Assembly: GCA_020638495.1 (NCBI GenBank)
Contig: JACKIN010000001.1
Coordinates: 496,001-560,000 of the forward strand
Length of the DNA: 64,000 nt
Direction of reading: 5' to 3'
DNA from: Geminicoccaceae bacterium
Lineage (GTDB): Bacteria > Pseudomonadota > Alphaproteobacteria > Geminicoccales > Geminicoccaceae
The position numbers and the translations under genes are program-made. Of this stretch, positions 52,235-60,104 are shown one piece after another. The notes under the pieces are model-generated. The model saw nothing but the letters and a program-made list of their open reading frames with translations. It was not told the origin of the DNA and did no database searches. Position 1 is the stretch's first letter. The number at the start of each line of letters is the position of its first letter.

Positions 52235-53725
52235 TCAGGCGCCGGGCGGCGCCGTCTCGACCGGTCGCTCGAAGACGAGCGAGACACGCAGGCCGGGCTC
52301 GTTGTCCGCGAGCTCGAGACGGGCGTCGTGCAGCTTGGCGACCGCGCTCACCAGGCTGAGGCCGAGCCCATTGCCGGGCGTGTGGCGCTCGGGCTCGAGC
52401 CTGACGAAGCGCTCGAGGGCCTTCTGGCGCATTTCCGGCGGGATGCCCGGCCCGTCGTCGCTGACCGTTATCCTGGCGATCCGCCGAGCCTGCTCCCGCG
52501 TCTGGGCGGCGGCCAGGGTGACGTGGCCACCCTCGGGTGTGTACTTGATGGCATTGTCGGTCAGGTTGGCCAGGGCCTGGGCGAGCATCTGGCGATTGCC
52601 CGCGACGGTGATGCCGGCGGCGTTCTCGAGCGCAAGGCCGATGTCGCGCTCCTCCGCCAGCGGCTCGTAGAGATCGAAGATGTCCTGCACGAGCTCGCCC
52701 AGATCGACGAGCTCCCATGACGCGCGTTGCTCGCCGGCTTCGGCCCTGGCGATGTTCATGAGCGCATTGAAGGTGGCGATGAGGCCCTCGGCATCGCTCG
52801 CCGTCTCCTCGAGCAGCTGCCGCGTGCGGGACGGGTCGATATCCTTCATCAGCGCCACCTCGAGCCGCGATCGCAGCCGCGTCAGGGGGGTGCGCAGGTC
52901 GTGGGCGATGTTGTCGGTGACCTCGCGCATGCCGGCGAGCAGCCGCTCGATCCGCTCGAGCATGGCGTTCAGGTTGGTGGCGAGCTCGTCGAACTCGTCG
53001 CCCGAGCCGTCCACGGCGATGCGCCGGCCGAGATCGCCGGCCATGATCTGGCCCGTTGCCCGGTTGATCGATTCGATCCGCGTGAGCATCCACCGGCTCA
53101 TCACGAAGCCACCGATGACGCCGAAGACGAGCATCAGGCCGCTGCCCAGGGCGATGGCGTTGACGAGCAGGGTCTGGGTCCGGAGCTTGTCCTCGATATC
53201 GCGGGCGACGAGGAGAAAGCCCTGATCGAGCTCGACCGAGCGGCCGAGGAACCGCCTCGGCCCCGAGCTGCCCGGCAGGTCCAGGGAGAAGCGGAAGCGG
53301 TTGCTGACGGTCTCGACATCGGTCGGCCAGGCCGGCAGGTTGCCGGCGATCGGCACGCCCCGCTTGTCGATCAGGAGATAGATGCTGGCCAGGTGCTTTT
53401 CCTCGGCGGCCCGCTGGGCGATGATCCGCTCGAGCCCGAAGATGCCGAGATCCCGGTACTGTTCCCTGAGCCCCGTCAGCTCGGCCTCGATGGTCTCCTC
53501 CGTCTGGCGCTCCATGAAATCGACGGCGGCGATATAGACGAAGCTGAGCAGCGCCAGCGCCGAGACGCTGAAGATCGCGAAATAGCCGACCGCCAGGCGG
53601 AAGGTGGAGGAATTAAGCGGTCTGGTCGGGAATGCGAAGCGCGTAGCCTGACCCTCGGACAGTCTGGATGAGCGGTGGCTCGAAATCGCGGTCGATCTTC
53701 TGGCGGAGTCGGCTGATATGGACAT
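52235..53725 (-). CDS. Two-component sensor histidine kinase (EnvZ/QseC-like)
   Basis: An inner-membrane kinase of up to 496 residues. TM1 is at about 44-67, the periplasmic sensor at about 68-185 (RQTEETIEAELTGLREQYRD, LLIDKRGVPIAGN), TM2 at about 186-207 and HAMP at about 208-260. HisKA has NIAHDLRTPLTRLRSRLE, and HATPase has LANLTDNAIKYTPEGG, DDGPGIP and GNGLGLSLVSAVAKLH. The only ATG in frame before TM1 (53725) overlaps the regulator gene by 113 bp. The true start may be a rarer codon near 53611, just after the regulator stop. It pairs with the upstream OmpR-type regulator. Confidence 0.88.
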   Translation of the reverse strand: MSISADSARRSTAISSHRSSRLSEGQATRFAFPTRPLNSSTFRLAVGYFAIFSVSALALLSFVYIAAVDFMERQTEETIEAELTGLREQYRDLGIFGLERIIAQRAAEEKHLASIYLLIDKRGVPIAGNLPAWPTDVETVSNRFRFSLDLPGSSGPRRFLGRSVELDQGFLLVARDIEDKLRTQTLLVNAIALGSGLMLVFGVIGGFVMSRWMLTRIESINRATGQIMAGDLGRRIAVDGSGDEFDELATNLNAMLERIERLLAGMREVTDNIAHDLRTPLTRLRSRLEVALMKDIDPSRTRQLLEETASDAEGLIATFNALMNIARAEAGEQRASWELVDLGELVQDIFDLYEPLAEERDIGLALENAAGITVAGNRQMLAQALANLTDNAIKYTPEGGHVTLAAAQTREQARRIARITVSDDGPGIPPEMRQKALERFVRLEPERHTPGNGLGLSLVSAVAKLHDARLELADNEPGLRVSLVFERPVETAPPGA

Positions 53726-54317
53726 CGATGATGTTGGTCTGCGGGTCGAAGCGATAGTCCCAGACCTTCTCGAGCAGCATGGTTCGGGTCAGCACCTGCT
53801 CCGGATGCCGGAGCAGCACCTCGAGGAGCCGGAATTCCCGGGGTTGCAGGTCGATCCGCTTGCCCCGGCGCTCGACGCGGCGGCCGAGCAGATCCATCGA
53901 CAGGTCAGAGTAGCGCAGCTGCGTGGTCGGCGCCTGCTCGGCGTTGGGCTGGCCGCGGCGGGTGAGCGCCTCCAGACGGGCCAGGAGCTCGCTGAAGGCA
54001 TAAGGCTTGACCAGGTAGTCGTCGCCGCCGACCTTCAACCCCTCGACCCGGTCGTCGACATTCCCCAGCGCCGATAGCACGAGCACGGGCGTGCGGTTGC
54101 CGGTGGCGCGGAGCGTGCGGATGACACCGAGCCCGTCCAGGCCCGGCAGCATGCGGTCGATCACCAGCACATCGAAGGTCTGGCTCGCCGCCAGCATCAG
54201 ACCATCGCGACCATCGTGGGCGACACTGGCGACATGGCCGCTTTCCTCGAGCCCACGAACCATGTACGACGCCGCGGCGACATCATCTTCTATGACCAGA
54301 ACCTTCATACCCGACAT
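53613..54317 (-). CDS. OmpR/PhoB-type response regulator
   Basis: A 234-residue DNA-binding regulator. The receiver domain has the acidic pair VLVIEDDVAAA, the phospho-acceptor Asp in VLVIDRMLPGLDG, Ser in VLSALG and Lys in YLVKPYAFSEL. The winged-helix domain has DLQPREFRLLEVLLRHPEQVLTR, RTMLLEKVWDYRFDPQTNIIDVHISRLRQKID and VRGSGYALR. ATG 54317 has GAGG four bases upstream; ATG 54308 (MKVLVIED) is equally plausible. It is the first gene of a regulator-kinase pair and is divergent from the nitrilase-like gene across 150 bp, a gap it may regulate. Confidence 0.92.
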   Translation of the reverse strand: MSGMKVLVIEDDVAAASYMVRGLEESGHVASVAHDGRDGLMLAASQTFDVLVIDRMLPGLDGLGVIRTLRATGNRTPVLVLSALGNVDDRVEGLKVGGDDYLVKPYAFSELLARLEALTRRGQPNAEQAPTTQLRYSDLSMDLLGRRVERRGKRIDLQPREFRLLEVLLRHPEQVLTRTMLLEKVWDYRFDPQTNIIDVHISRLRQKIDRDFEPPLIQTVRGSGYALRIPDQTA

Positions 54318-54467
54318 ATGGCCTCGATTTGCAGTGACCGCCAGCGGTTCGACAGCGAAACAGCGTTCTCGCCCCGCAAGATGGGAAAGGTTCTTCTCTG
54401 CCGCGTGGCTGCGACATGAAATCGCTGTCACGTCTTGCTTTTTCCACTTTCGGCCCGGATTTCGGCA

Positions 54468-55181
54468 ATGCTGACGCTGGCCATGCCGACCGAGGCAACC
54501 GAGCCGGAATCCGTGGCGGAGGCGGCCCTGCTGGCCGCCCGGAGCGGCGCCGATCTGCTGTTGCTGCCCCTGCACGGCGAGAGGGCTGCCGAGCCCTGTG
54601 ACGGGCCGCTGGCGGCCGGGATGGGCGAACGGGCCGGCGAGGCGCGCATCGCCATCCTCTTCACCTATGCCGAGGCGTGCAGCGGGAACACGCATCTGGC
54701 CCTGCAGCTCGTCCAGGCGGATGGCCGTGCGACGGCGAACTGCCGCGCCGCCCATCTGTCGAAGGCTGCCCTGCAGGCCGGCTGGAGACCCGGCGACTGG
54801 CTGACCATCGCGCTCCTTGGCGGCTTGCGGGTCGGGCTGATGGGCGGTCTCGATCCTCTCGCACCCGAGGTCGGCCGGGCGCTGAGCGCGCTCGGCGCCG
54901 AGCTGCTCGTCGGCGCCCTGGTGGGTTCGCCCGCCTGCCCGGAGGAGGCGCTTCAGGCCCTGGCCACTGTCCGGGCGCTGGAGAACGGCGCAGCAGTCTG
55001 CCTCTTCGGTGGTCCCGGCAGCTGCGCCGTGGCGAACGCCGATGGCCGCCCGGCGGAGCGAGCCATGCAGGCCGGCCTGAGCCTCTTTCGGGTTCATGCG
55101 GGCGAGCGTCACGGCACGGTAGCCCGTCGTCCGGAGCTCTATCGGCGGCTGCAAATGGCGGCGGACACGGTAGTCGAGTAG
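54468..55181 (+). CDS. Nitrilase-fold protein lacking the Glu-Lys-Cys triad
   Basis: A 237-residue protein with the outline of a carbon-nitrogen hydrolase. AARSGADLLLLP matches strand 2, GNTHLALQLVQADGRATANCRAAHL matches the 'Nta...dG..l.YrKtHL' block, GLRVGLMGGLDPLAPEVGRAL matches 'kiGvliCyDl.fPE..R.l', and VRALENGAAVCLFGGPG matches the 'RAiENg.yv...N..G' block. The catalytic Cys position is Gly127, the Lys position is Ala94, and the Glu after LLLP is missing. It is therefore a predicted pseudoenzyme or a protein with a new activity. It is about 40 residues shorter than active relatives. It is divergent from the OmpR-type regulator. The fold match is by eye. Confidence 0.65.
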   Translation: MLTLAMPTEATEPESVAEAALLAARSGADLLLLPLHGERAAEPCDGPLAAGMGERAGEARIAILFTYAEACSGNTHLALQLVQADGRATANCRAAHLSKAALQAGWRPGDWLTIALLGGLRVGLMGGLDPLAPEVGRALSALGAELLVGALVGSPACPEEALQALATVRALENGAAVCLFGGPGSCAVANADGRPAERAMQAGLSLFRVHAGERHGTVARRPELYRRLQMAADTVVE

Positions 55182-55345
55182 GCCTCGGCCGGCAGCGATC
55201 CATCGCAGTGACGCTGAAGTCATGCTATGTTCGCCGAGGCTCGCCGCATCGACATCATTGACGTGTCGAGCGGCGTCGGGCAACGCTTGCGGCGTCACGG
55301 TCCCGCGCACGCCCAAGAAAATTGCAACAGCCGGAGCAGGCCAAG

Positions 55346-56200
55346 ATGCGGACGATTCTGGCCCATCTCGAAATCAGCCCTGTCCTCGACTCGGTGCTCG
55401 CGAGCACCCTGATCGTCGCCCGACGCTACGCCTCGTACATCGAGGGGTTTCACATGCGGCCGGGTCAGCCGGATGTGATTGCGGCGGGTGCCGACGGCTT
55501 CGTGGCGGCCGCACCGGATCTGGTCGCCGGCTTCGAGCGCGAGGCCAGGGAAAGGTCCGAACGTGCCACCGAACGCTTCCAGGCGTTCATGGCCGAGAAC
55601 TCACTCAAGCGTGCCGCCGAAGTGGAGGGTGCCGGCCTCGCCGCCGATTGGCGGGTCGAGACGGCGAGCGGGCCGACGGCACTCGGCAACCGGGGGCGGA
55701 TCTTCGATCTCATCGTGGTCGGGCGCCCCCTGGCAGATCAGGTGACGCCGAGCATCGCGGCGCTCGAGGCGGCCCTCTTCGACAGCGGCCGGCTGCTGCT
55801 GGTCGCCCCTCCGGCCTCGCCGACAGCCTTCGGCAAGCATGTGGTCATCGCCTGGAACGGCAGCACCGAGACCGCGCGGACGATCGGCCTGGCCGAGCAG
55901 TTCCTGGTGGATGCGGAGCGGGTCACTGTCGTCACCGTCGAGAAGGGCAGCGTGCCGGGGCCGAGCGGTGCCGAGCTCACCCGCAACCTCCAGCGCCGCG
56001 GGATCGAGGCCGAGTTCCGCGACGTGCAGCCCGGTGACCGGGCGGTCGGCAAGGCGATCCTCGACGAGACGGCGGCCGTGGGTGGTGACCTGCTGATCAA
56101 GGGCGCCTACACGCAGAGCCGCCTGCGCCAGATGATCTTCGGCGGGGCGACGAGTCACATTCTCGCCGAGGCCAACCTGCCGGTGCTGATGGCCAACTGA
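55346..56200 (+). CDS. Universal stress protein (UspA family)
   Basis: A 284-residue cytoplasmic protein. The C-terminal UspA domain (about 142-284) starts KHVVIAWNGSTETARTIGLAEQFL. It ends with the ATP-binding motif in LLIKGAYTQSRLRQMIFGGATSHIL (GxxxxS...GGAT), then PVLMAN. The N-terminal half (MRTILAHLEISPVLDSVLAS ...) looks like a diverged second Usp domain without the nucleotide motif. Such proteins bind ATP and act in stress adaptation. GGAG ten bases upstream supports ATG 55346. Confidence 0.9.
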   Translation: MRTILAHLEISPVLDSVLASTLIVARRYASYIEGFHMRPGQPDVIAAGADGFVAAAPDLVAGFEREARERSERATERFQAFMAENSLKRAAEVEGAGLAADWRVETASGPTALGNRGRIFDLIVVGRPLADQVTPSIAALEAALFDSGRLLLVAPPASPTAFGKHVVIAWNGSTETARTIGLAEQFLVDAERVTVVTVEKGSVPGPSGAELTRNLQRRGIEAEFRDVQPGDRAVGKAILDETAAVGGDLLIKGAYTQSRLRQMIFGGATSHILAEANLPVLMAN

Positions 56201-56236
56201 GCGCCGGCTTCGACCACGATATCGGGGATCGCGAAC

Positions 56237-56692
56237 ATGGCGGCGCTGTCGCTGCTGCTGCACAACCTCGCCGCCACCCTGTGGGTCGGCGGCATGTTCT
56301 TCGCCTATGTCATCTTGCGGCCGAGCCTCGCCGAGACGGCCGCGGCGGAGCGGCTGGCGCTCTGGCAACGCGTGTTCACCCGCTTCTTTCCCTGGGTTCT
56401 CGCCGCCATCGCCGTGCTGCTGGCGACCGGATACGGGCTGCTCTTCCTCGTTCTCGGCGGATTCGGCGGTGCCGGGCTGCATGTCCACGTCATGCATCTG
56501 ACCGGCTGGCTGATGTTCCTGCTCTTCTTCCATCTCTACTTCGTGCCGTGGCGGCGTTACCGACGCGCCCTGGCCGATGGCAACTCTGGCGACGCCGCGC
56601 GGTGGCTCGGCCAGATCCGGCTGATCGTCCTGGTCAACCTGGTGCTCGGGCTGCTCACCGTGGCGGTGGGCGCCAGCGGTCGTGCCTGGTGA
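56237..56692 (+). CDS. CopD-like four-helix membrane protein
   Basis: A 151-residue inner-membrane protein with four TM helices (about 5-26, 47-73, 80-103, 123-145). LHNLAATLWVGGMFFAYVILRP near the start and the His residues in GLHVHVMHLTGWLMFLLFFHLYFVPW resemble the CopD/DUF-type copper or haem membrane domain. Copper binding is not shown. It begins 37 bp after the UspA gene and may share its transcript. Confidence 0.8.
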   Translation: MAALSLLLHNLAATLWVGGMFFAYVILRPSLAETAAAERLALWQRVFTRFFPWVLAAIAVLLATGYGLLFLVLGGFGGAGLHVHVMHLTGWLMFLLFFHLYFVPWRRYRRALADGNSGDAARWLGQIRLIVLVNLVLGLLTVAVGASGRAW

Positions 56693-56817
56693 TGTGCCGG
56701 AATATGATCGAGCGGTGCCGATGCCGGTCGATTGAAGCCCCGGCCACTAAGCGTTATCGAGTCATCCAGTTGTAGAGAGCGGGGCGGCTGCCATGACCGC
56801 CCCCAGGGGAAATGCCC

Positions 56818-58548
56818 ATGCATGCGCTCGTCAGGCTTCGTGCGATCGTCCGTTCGGGCTCGGCGCTGCTGCTGCTCGCCGCCCTCACCCCGTCCGGCCT
56901 CCACGCGCAGGAAACGAAGGTCACGGGCGAGGCGGCGGCGAGTGTTTCGGCGACCGAACTGCAGGCCGCCATCGATGCCATCCGGCGCCAAGTGGCGGAG
57001 CAGAAGGCGGAGCGAGAGAGCTCGGGCGGCGGCGAGCTGGCGGCGGAGCTGCGGGCCGCGCGCGACGCCATCGCCGAGCTGACGCGCAGCACCGGCCTCC
57101 TGCGGGACGAGCGGGACGCCCTGATGGCCGAGCTGCAGGCGCAGCGCGAGACGGCTCGTGGTCTCCAGGCGAGCGTTGCCGCGGCCGGGCAGCGCGAGGT
57201 CGAGGCACGCGAGGCGCTGGCGCAGGCGCTCGAGGAGGCGAAGGTAGCGAGGGCCGAGGTCGAAGCCGAGCGGGTGGCGGCGGTGGAGCTCGCCAGCCAG
57301 GATGCCGACCGGATCGCCGCGCTCGAGGCGGAGCTGGCGACGGCCGCCACGTCACGCGACGCCACGGCGGCGGACCTGGAGGCAGCCCGGGCGGCACTGG
57401 AGGAGCAATCCCGGGCGCATCAGGCAAAGGTGGCCGAGCTCGAGGCGAGCCTGACGGCGGCTGGCGACGCGGCCCTCGAGCTTCAGGTGCGGCTCGACCA
57501 GGAGGGCCGGCTGCTCGCGGCGGCTACGCAAGCACGGGATGCCGCCGAAGGGCGGGCGATTGCCGCCGAGCAGTCGCTTGCTCAGGCGAACGACGCCACC
57601 ACCCAACTGGAGCTGGAGCTCGTGGCCCTGCGCGAGGTGGCGAGCAACTCGGTCATCGAGGTGCAGGGGATCGGCGAGCAGCTGCTGGCGTCGCTGCGGG
57701 AGAACGACGAGCTGGGCGCCGCCCTCGAGCAGGCCCGTGCGAGCCGGGCGGCGCTCGAGCAGGAGCTCGCGGCCATGCGCCAGGATATCCAGATCTATGT
57801 CTCGGAGCTGGCAGCGATGCGCGACGGTGGCGCGGAGGGGCCGGTGGCCCTGGTCGCCAGTGACGCGATCGTCGAGACGCTCGATGCGGAGCTGGCGACG
57901 GCGCGCGAGCAGATGCGCGCCCTCAACGAGGAGCTCATCGCCCGGGACAAGCAGCTCGTCGCCCTCGGCGAGGCTGGTGACGCCGACGCGCTGGCCCAGC
58001 GCCTCGGGCTGCTGGAGCGGGAGCTGGAAACCGCGCAGGCGGAGAACGCTCGGCTGGTGGACGAGCTGGCCGGGCTGCGCGCCGCGGATCAGCCCGAGAC
58101 GCCGGAGGTCCTCGTCGCCTCCGCTGCCGCCAACGGGAACGCCGAGAGCGTTCTCGGCCAGCTCGATGCGGTCGATACCGGTGATGGCTGGTGGATGACC
58201 GTGCCCGATGGCCTCGTCTTCGCGCCCGGCAGCGGGAACCTCGCACCCGGCGCCGAGCAGGCGCTGGCGCAGGTTGCCGCACTCCTCGGCTATTTCGATG
58301 GGGCACCGGTGCGCATTGTCGGCCACACGGACAGCTATGGCGATGCGGCGGTCAATCGCGAGCTGTCCTTGCTGCGGGCAAATGCGGTCAGGAACGTCCT
58401 GGTGGCCGATTTCGGCGTCGACCCGAAGCGGGTCGAGACGGAGGGGCTGGGGGAGGACCGGCCCGTTTCGTCCAATGGCACCATCGAGGGCCGCCGGGCG
58501 AACCGGCGGGTCGAGATCTACGTCCGGCGGGGACCGCTTGACGGATAA
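56818..58548 (+). CDS. OmpA-family protein with a long coiled-coil
   Basis: A 576-residue exported protein. The signal peptide (about 1-30, ending SGLHAQ) is followed by about 400 residues rich in Ala, Glu and Arg, with heptad character and many AELEA/ALEAELA runs: a long periplasmic coiled-coil. The C-terminal OmpA/MotB domain (about 455-576) has APGSGNLAPGAEQALAQVA, VRIVGHTDSYGDAAVNRELSLLRA and RRANRRVEIYVRR, and should bind peptidoglycan. AGGGGA seven bases upstream supports ATG 56818 rather than ATG 56812. The architecture suggests a long spacer between the cell wall and another layer. Confidence 0.9.
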   Translation: MHALVRLRAIVRSGSALLLLAALTPSGLHAQETKVTGEAAASVSATELQAAIDAIRRQVAEQKAERESSGGGELAAELRAARDAIAELTRSTGLLRDERDALMAELQAQRETARGLQASVAAAGQREVEAREALAQALEEAKVARAEVEAERVAAVELASQDADRIAALEAELATAATSRDATAADLEAARAALEEQSRAHQAKVAELEASLTAAGDAALELQVRLDQEGRLLAAATQARDAAEGRAIAAEQSLAQANDATTQLELELVALREVASNSVIEVQGIGEQLLASLRENDELGAALEQARASRAALEQELAAMRQDIQIYVSELAAMRDGGAEGPVALVASDAIVETLDAELATAREQMRALNEELIARDKQLVALGEAGDADALAQRLGLLERELETAQAENARLVDELAGLRAADQPETPEVLVASAAANGNAESVLGQLDAVDTGDGWWMTVPDGLVFAPGSGNLAPGAEQALAQVAALLGYFDGAPVRIVGHTDSYGDAAVNRELSLLRANAVRNVLVADFGVDPKRVETEGLGEDRPVSSNGTIEGRRANRRVEIYVRRGPLDG

Positions 58549-58564
58549 TCAACCTAGGTATAAA
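58538..58564 (+). promoter_or_regulatory. Possible promoter for the subtilase gene
   Basis: TTGACG (58538-58543) overlaps the end of the OmpA-family gene. TATAAA (58559-58564) follows after a 15-bp spacer, or TAAAAA at 58561 after 17 bp, about 37 bp before the ATG at 58602. The patch is AT-rich compared with its surroundings. Confidence 0.4.
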
Positions 58565-58601
58565 AACCTCACTTGTGCCATCGGCTTCGTGAGGTCCGCC
58601 C

Positions 58602-59558
58602 ATGCCCGTCGACCGACCAGCCGCCGCCAGCGCCATGCGGCTGCCTTTCCACGAGCTGGTGGAGCTCGTCCATACGGCTGGCGGCCTGGAGGACATCGCC
58701 CGGCGTCAGCCCGAGCGGCTGCGCTGGGCCGAGCAGTTGCTCCGCCTGCCCGAGGTCTGGCGCCTGACACGCGGCCAGGGTGTCAGGGTCGCGATCCTCG
58801 ATACGGGGATCGATGCGGATCATCCCGATTTGCAGGGCGCCATCGAGAAGATGCGGGATTTCACGGGTGAAGGCGTCGAGGACCTCAATGGCCACGGCAC
58901 GCATTGTGCCGGCGTCGTCGCCGCGCGGGCGAACGATGTCGGCTTCGTCGGCACCGCACCCCTGAGCTCGCTGCTCATCGGCAAGGTGCTCGCCAACAAC
59001 GGATCGGGCGCCATCGGGGCGGTGGCGGAAGCGGTGGACTGGGCCGTGGATGAGGGCGCGGACATCATCTCGATGTCGCTCGGCTCGACCACGGACAGCC
59101 CCGAGCTCCATCGGGCAGTTCATGCGGCGCTGGCGAAGGGTGTCATCATCGTCTGCGCCGCCGGCAACACGGGCGAGCTCTTCGCCAATAATATCGGTTT
59201 TCCCGGGCGCTACGGCAGCGTGATCACCGTCGCCGCCCATGATCGATACGGCCAGCCGAGCGGCTTCTCGTCGCGCGGTGCTTCGATCGACTTCATGGCG
59301 CCGGGTAGCGACATCTGGTCGACCTACCGGCAAGGCGGCTACGCCAAGCTCAGCGGCACGTCGATGGCGACACCATTTGTCGCCGGCCTCGCGGCCCTGG
59401 TGCTCGCCCGGCACCGGCTGGGTGGCAGCCACGTGACGCCCATTCGCAACTGCGAGGACATGCGCGAGCATCTGGTGCGCATGGCCGCCCATCCCGGCCA
59501 TCACGACAGTGCTCGGGGGCACGGGCCGCTGCTGCCGTTCGCCTATTTCGCCCGGTAG
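58602..59558 (+). CDS. S8-family serine peptidase (subtilase) without signal peptide
   Basis: A 318-residue subtilisin-type protease with a complete triad: Asp67 in VRVAILDTGID, His98 in NGHGTHCAG and Ser254 in LSGTSMATPFVAGLAAL. The oxyanion Asn is in VCAAGNTGE. A ~55-residue N-terminal segment could be a short pro-part. No signal peptide or TM helix is seen, so it may act in the cytoplasm, as intracellular subtilisins do, or leave by an unrecognised route. GAGG eight bases upstream supports the start. Its 3' end overlaps the convergent cupredoxin-like gene by 16 bp. Confidence 0.92.
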   Translation: MPVDRPAAASAMRLPFHELVELVHTAGGLEDIARRQPERLRWAEQLLRLPEVWRLTRGQGVRVAILDTGIDADHPDLQGAIEKMRDFTGEGVEDLNGHGTHCAGVVAARANDVGFVGTAPLSSLLIGKVLANNGSGAIGAVAEAVDWAVDEGADIISMSLGSTTDSPELHRAVHAALAKGVIIVCAAGNTGELFANNIGFPGRYGSVITVAAHDRYGQPSGFSSRGASIDFMAPGSDIWSTYRQGGYAKLSGTSMATPFVAGLAALVLARHRLGGSHVTPIRNCEDMREHLVRMAAHPGHHDSARGHGPLLPFAYFAR

Positions 59559-60055
59559 TGCGCCTCGAGCTCGGCGAAGAGCTCGTCGAAGGCCGCCGCA
59601 GCGGCCGGCGGGTGCGGGACGGCTCGGGCACTGGCGAGATTGACGGGGGCGTCGCCGACGACGATCAGCCCGACGAGCCCGAGCCGGTAGTTCGCGCCGC
59701 ACTTGTGGCCATAGATGCCCGGCTCGTCGAAGGTCACGATCAAATCCGTGCCGACCTGGCCCCACCAGGGATCGGCCGCCTCGGGCTGCATCCCGGGAAT
59801 GGCCCGGCTGGCATGCGAGCTTCCGGCACTCTTGAAGAGCACCGAATCACCCGGCTCGATGTAGAGAATCGGCGGCTCGTAGCGCGGCTGGCCGGTGGCC
59901 GGGTCGATCACGACCTCGACGGTCGCCTGCGCGGCCGCAACACCATGGCGCTCGGGCCAAAGCGACGCCAAAGCAACCATCACCATCACCAGGAGCGAGT
60001 ACCGCACCACCAAGTCCCTCGCGTGGGAACCGACGTTTCTAATGTGGCCCATCAC
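59543..60055 (-). CDS. Pseudoazurin-like cupredoxin missing two copper ligands
   Basis: A 170-residue exported protein: TM or signal segment at about 18-42 (ends GVAAAQ), then a cupredoxin domain (about 45-136) and an Ala-rich tail. Alignment by eye with pseudoazurin puts His81 (SSHAS) and Cys119 (GHKCGANY) at two type-1 copper ligands. The second His is Asn122 and the Met ligand is Leu127 (KCGANYRLGLVGLIVVGD against KCTPHYAMGMIALIAVGD). A normal blue-copper site is therefore unlikely. It may bind metal differently or have another role. Confidence 0.82.
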   Translation of the reverse strand: MMGHIRNVGSHARDLVVRYSLLVMVMVALASLWPERHGVAAAQATVEVVIDPATGQPRYEPPILYIEPGDSVLFKSAGSSHASRAIPGMQPEAADPWWGQVGTDLIVTFDEPGIYGHKCGANYRLGLVGLIVVGDAPVNLASARAVPHPPAAAAAFDELFAELEAHYRAK

Positions 60056-60104
60056 GCCCTGTCCACCAGGCGAGGCGGATCACAGATGCGTGCGGGCAGG
60101 TGCC

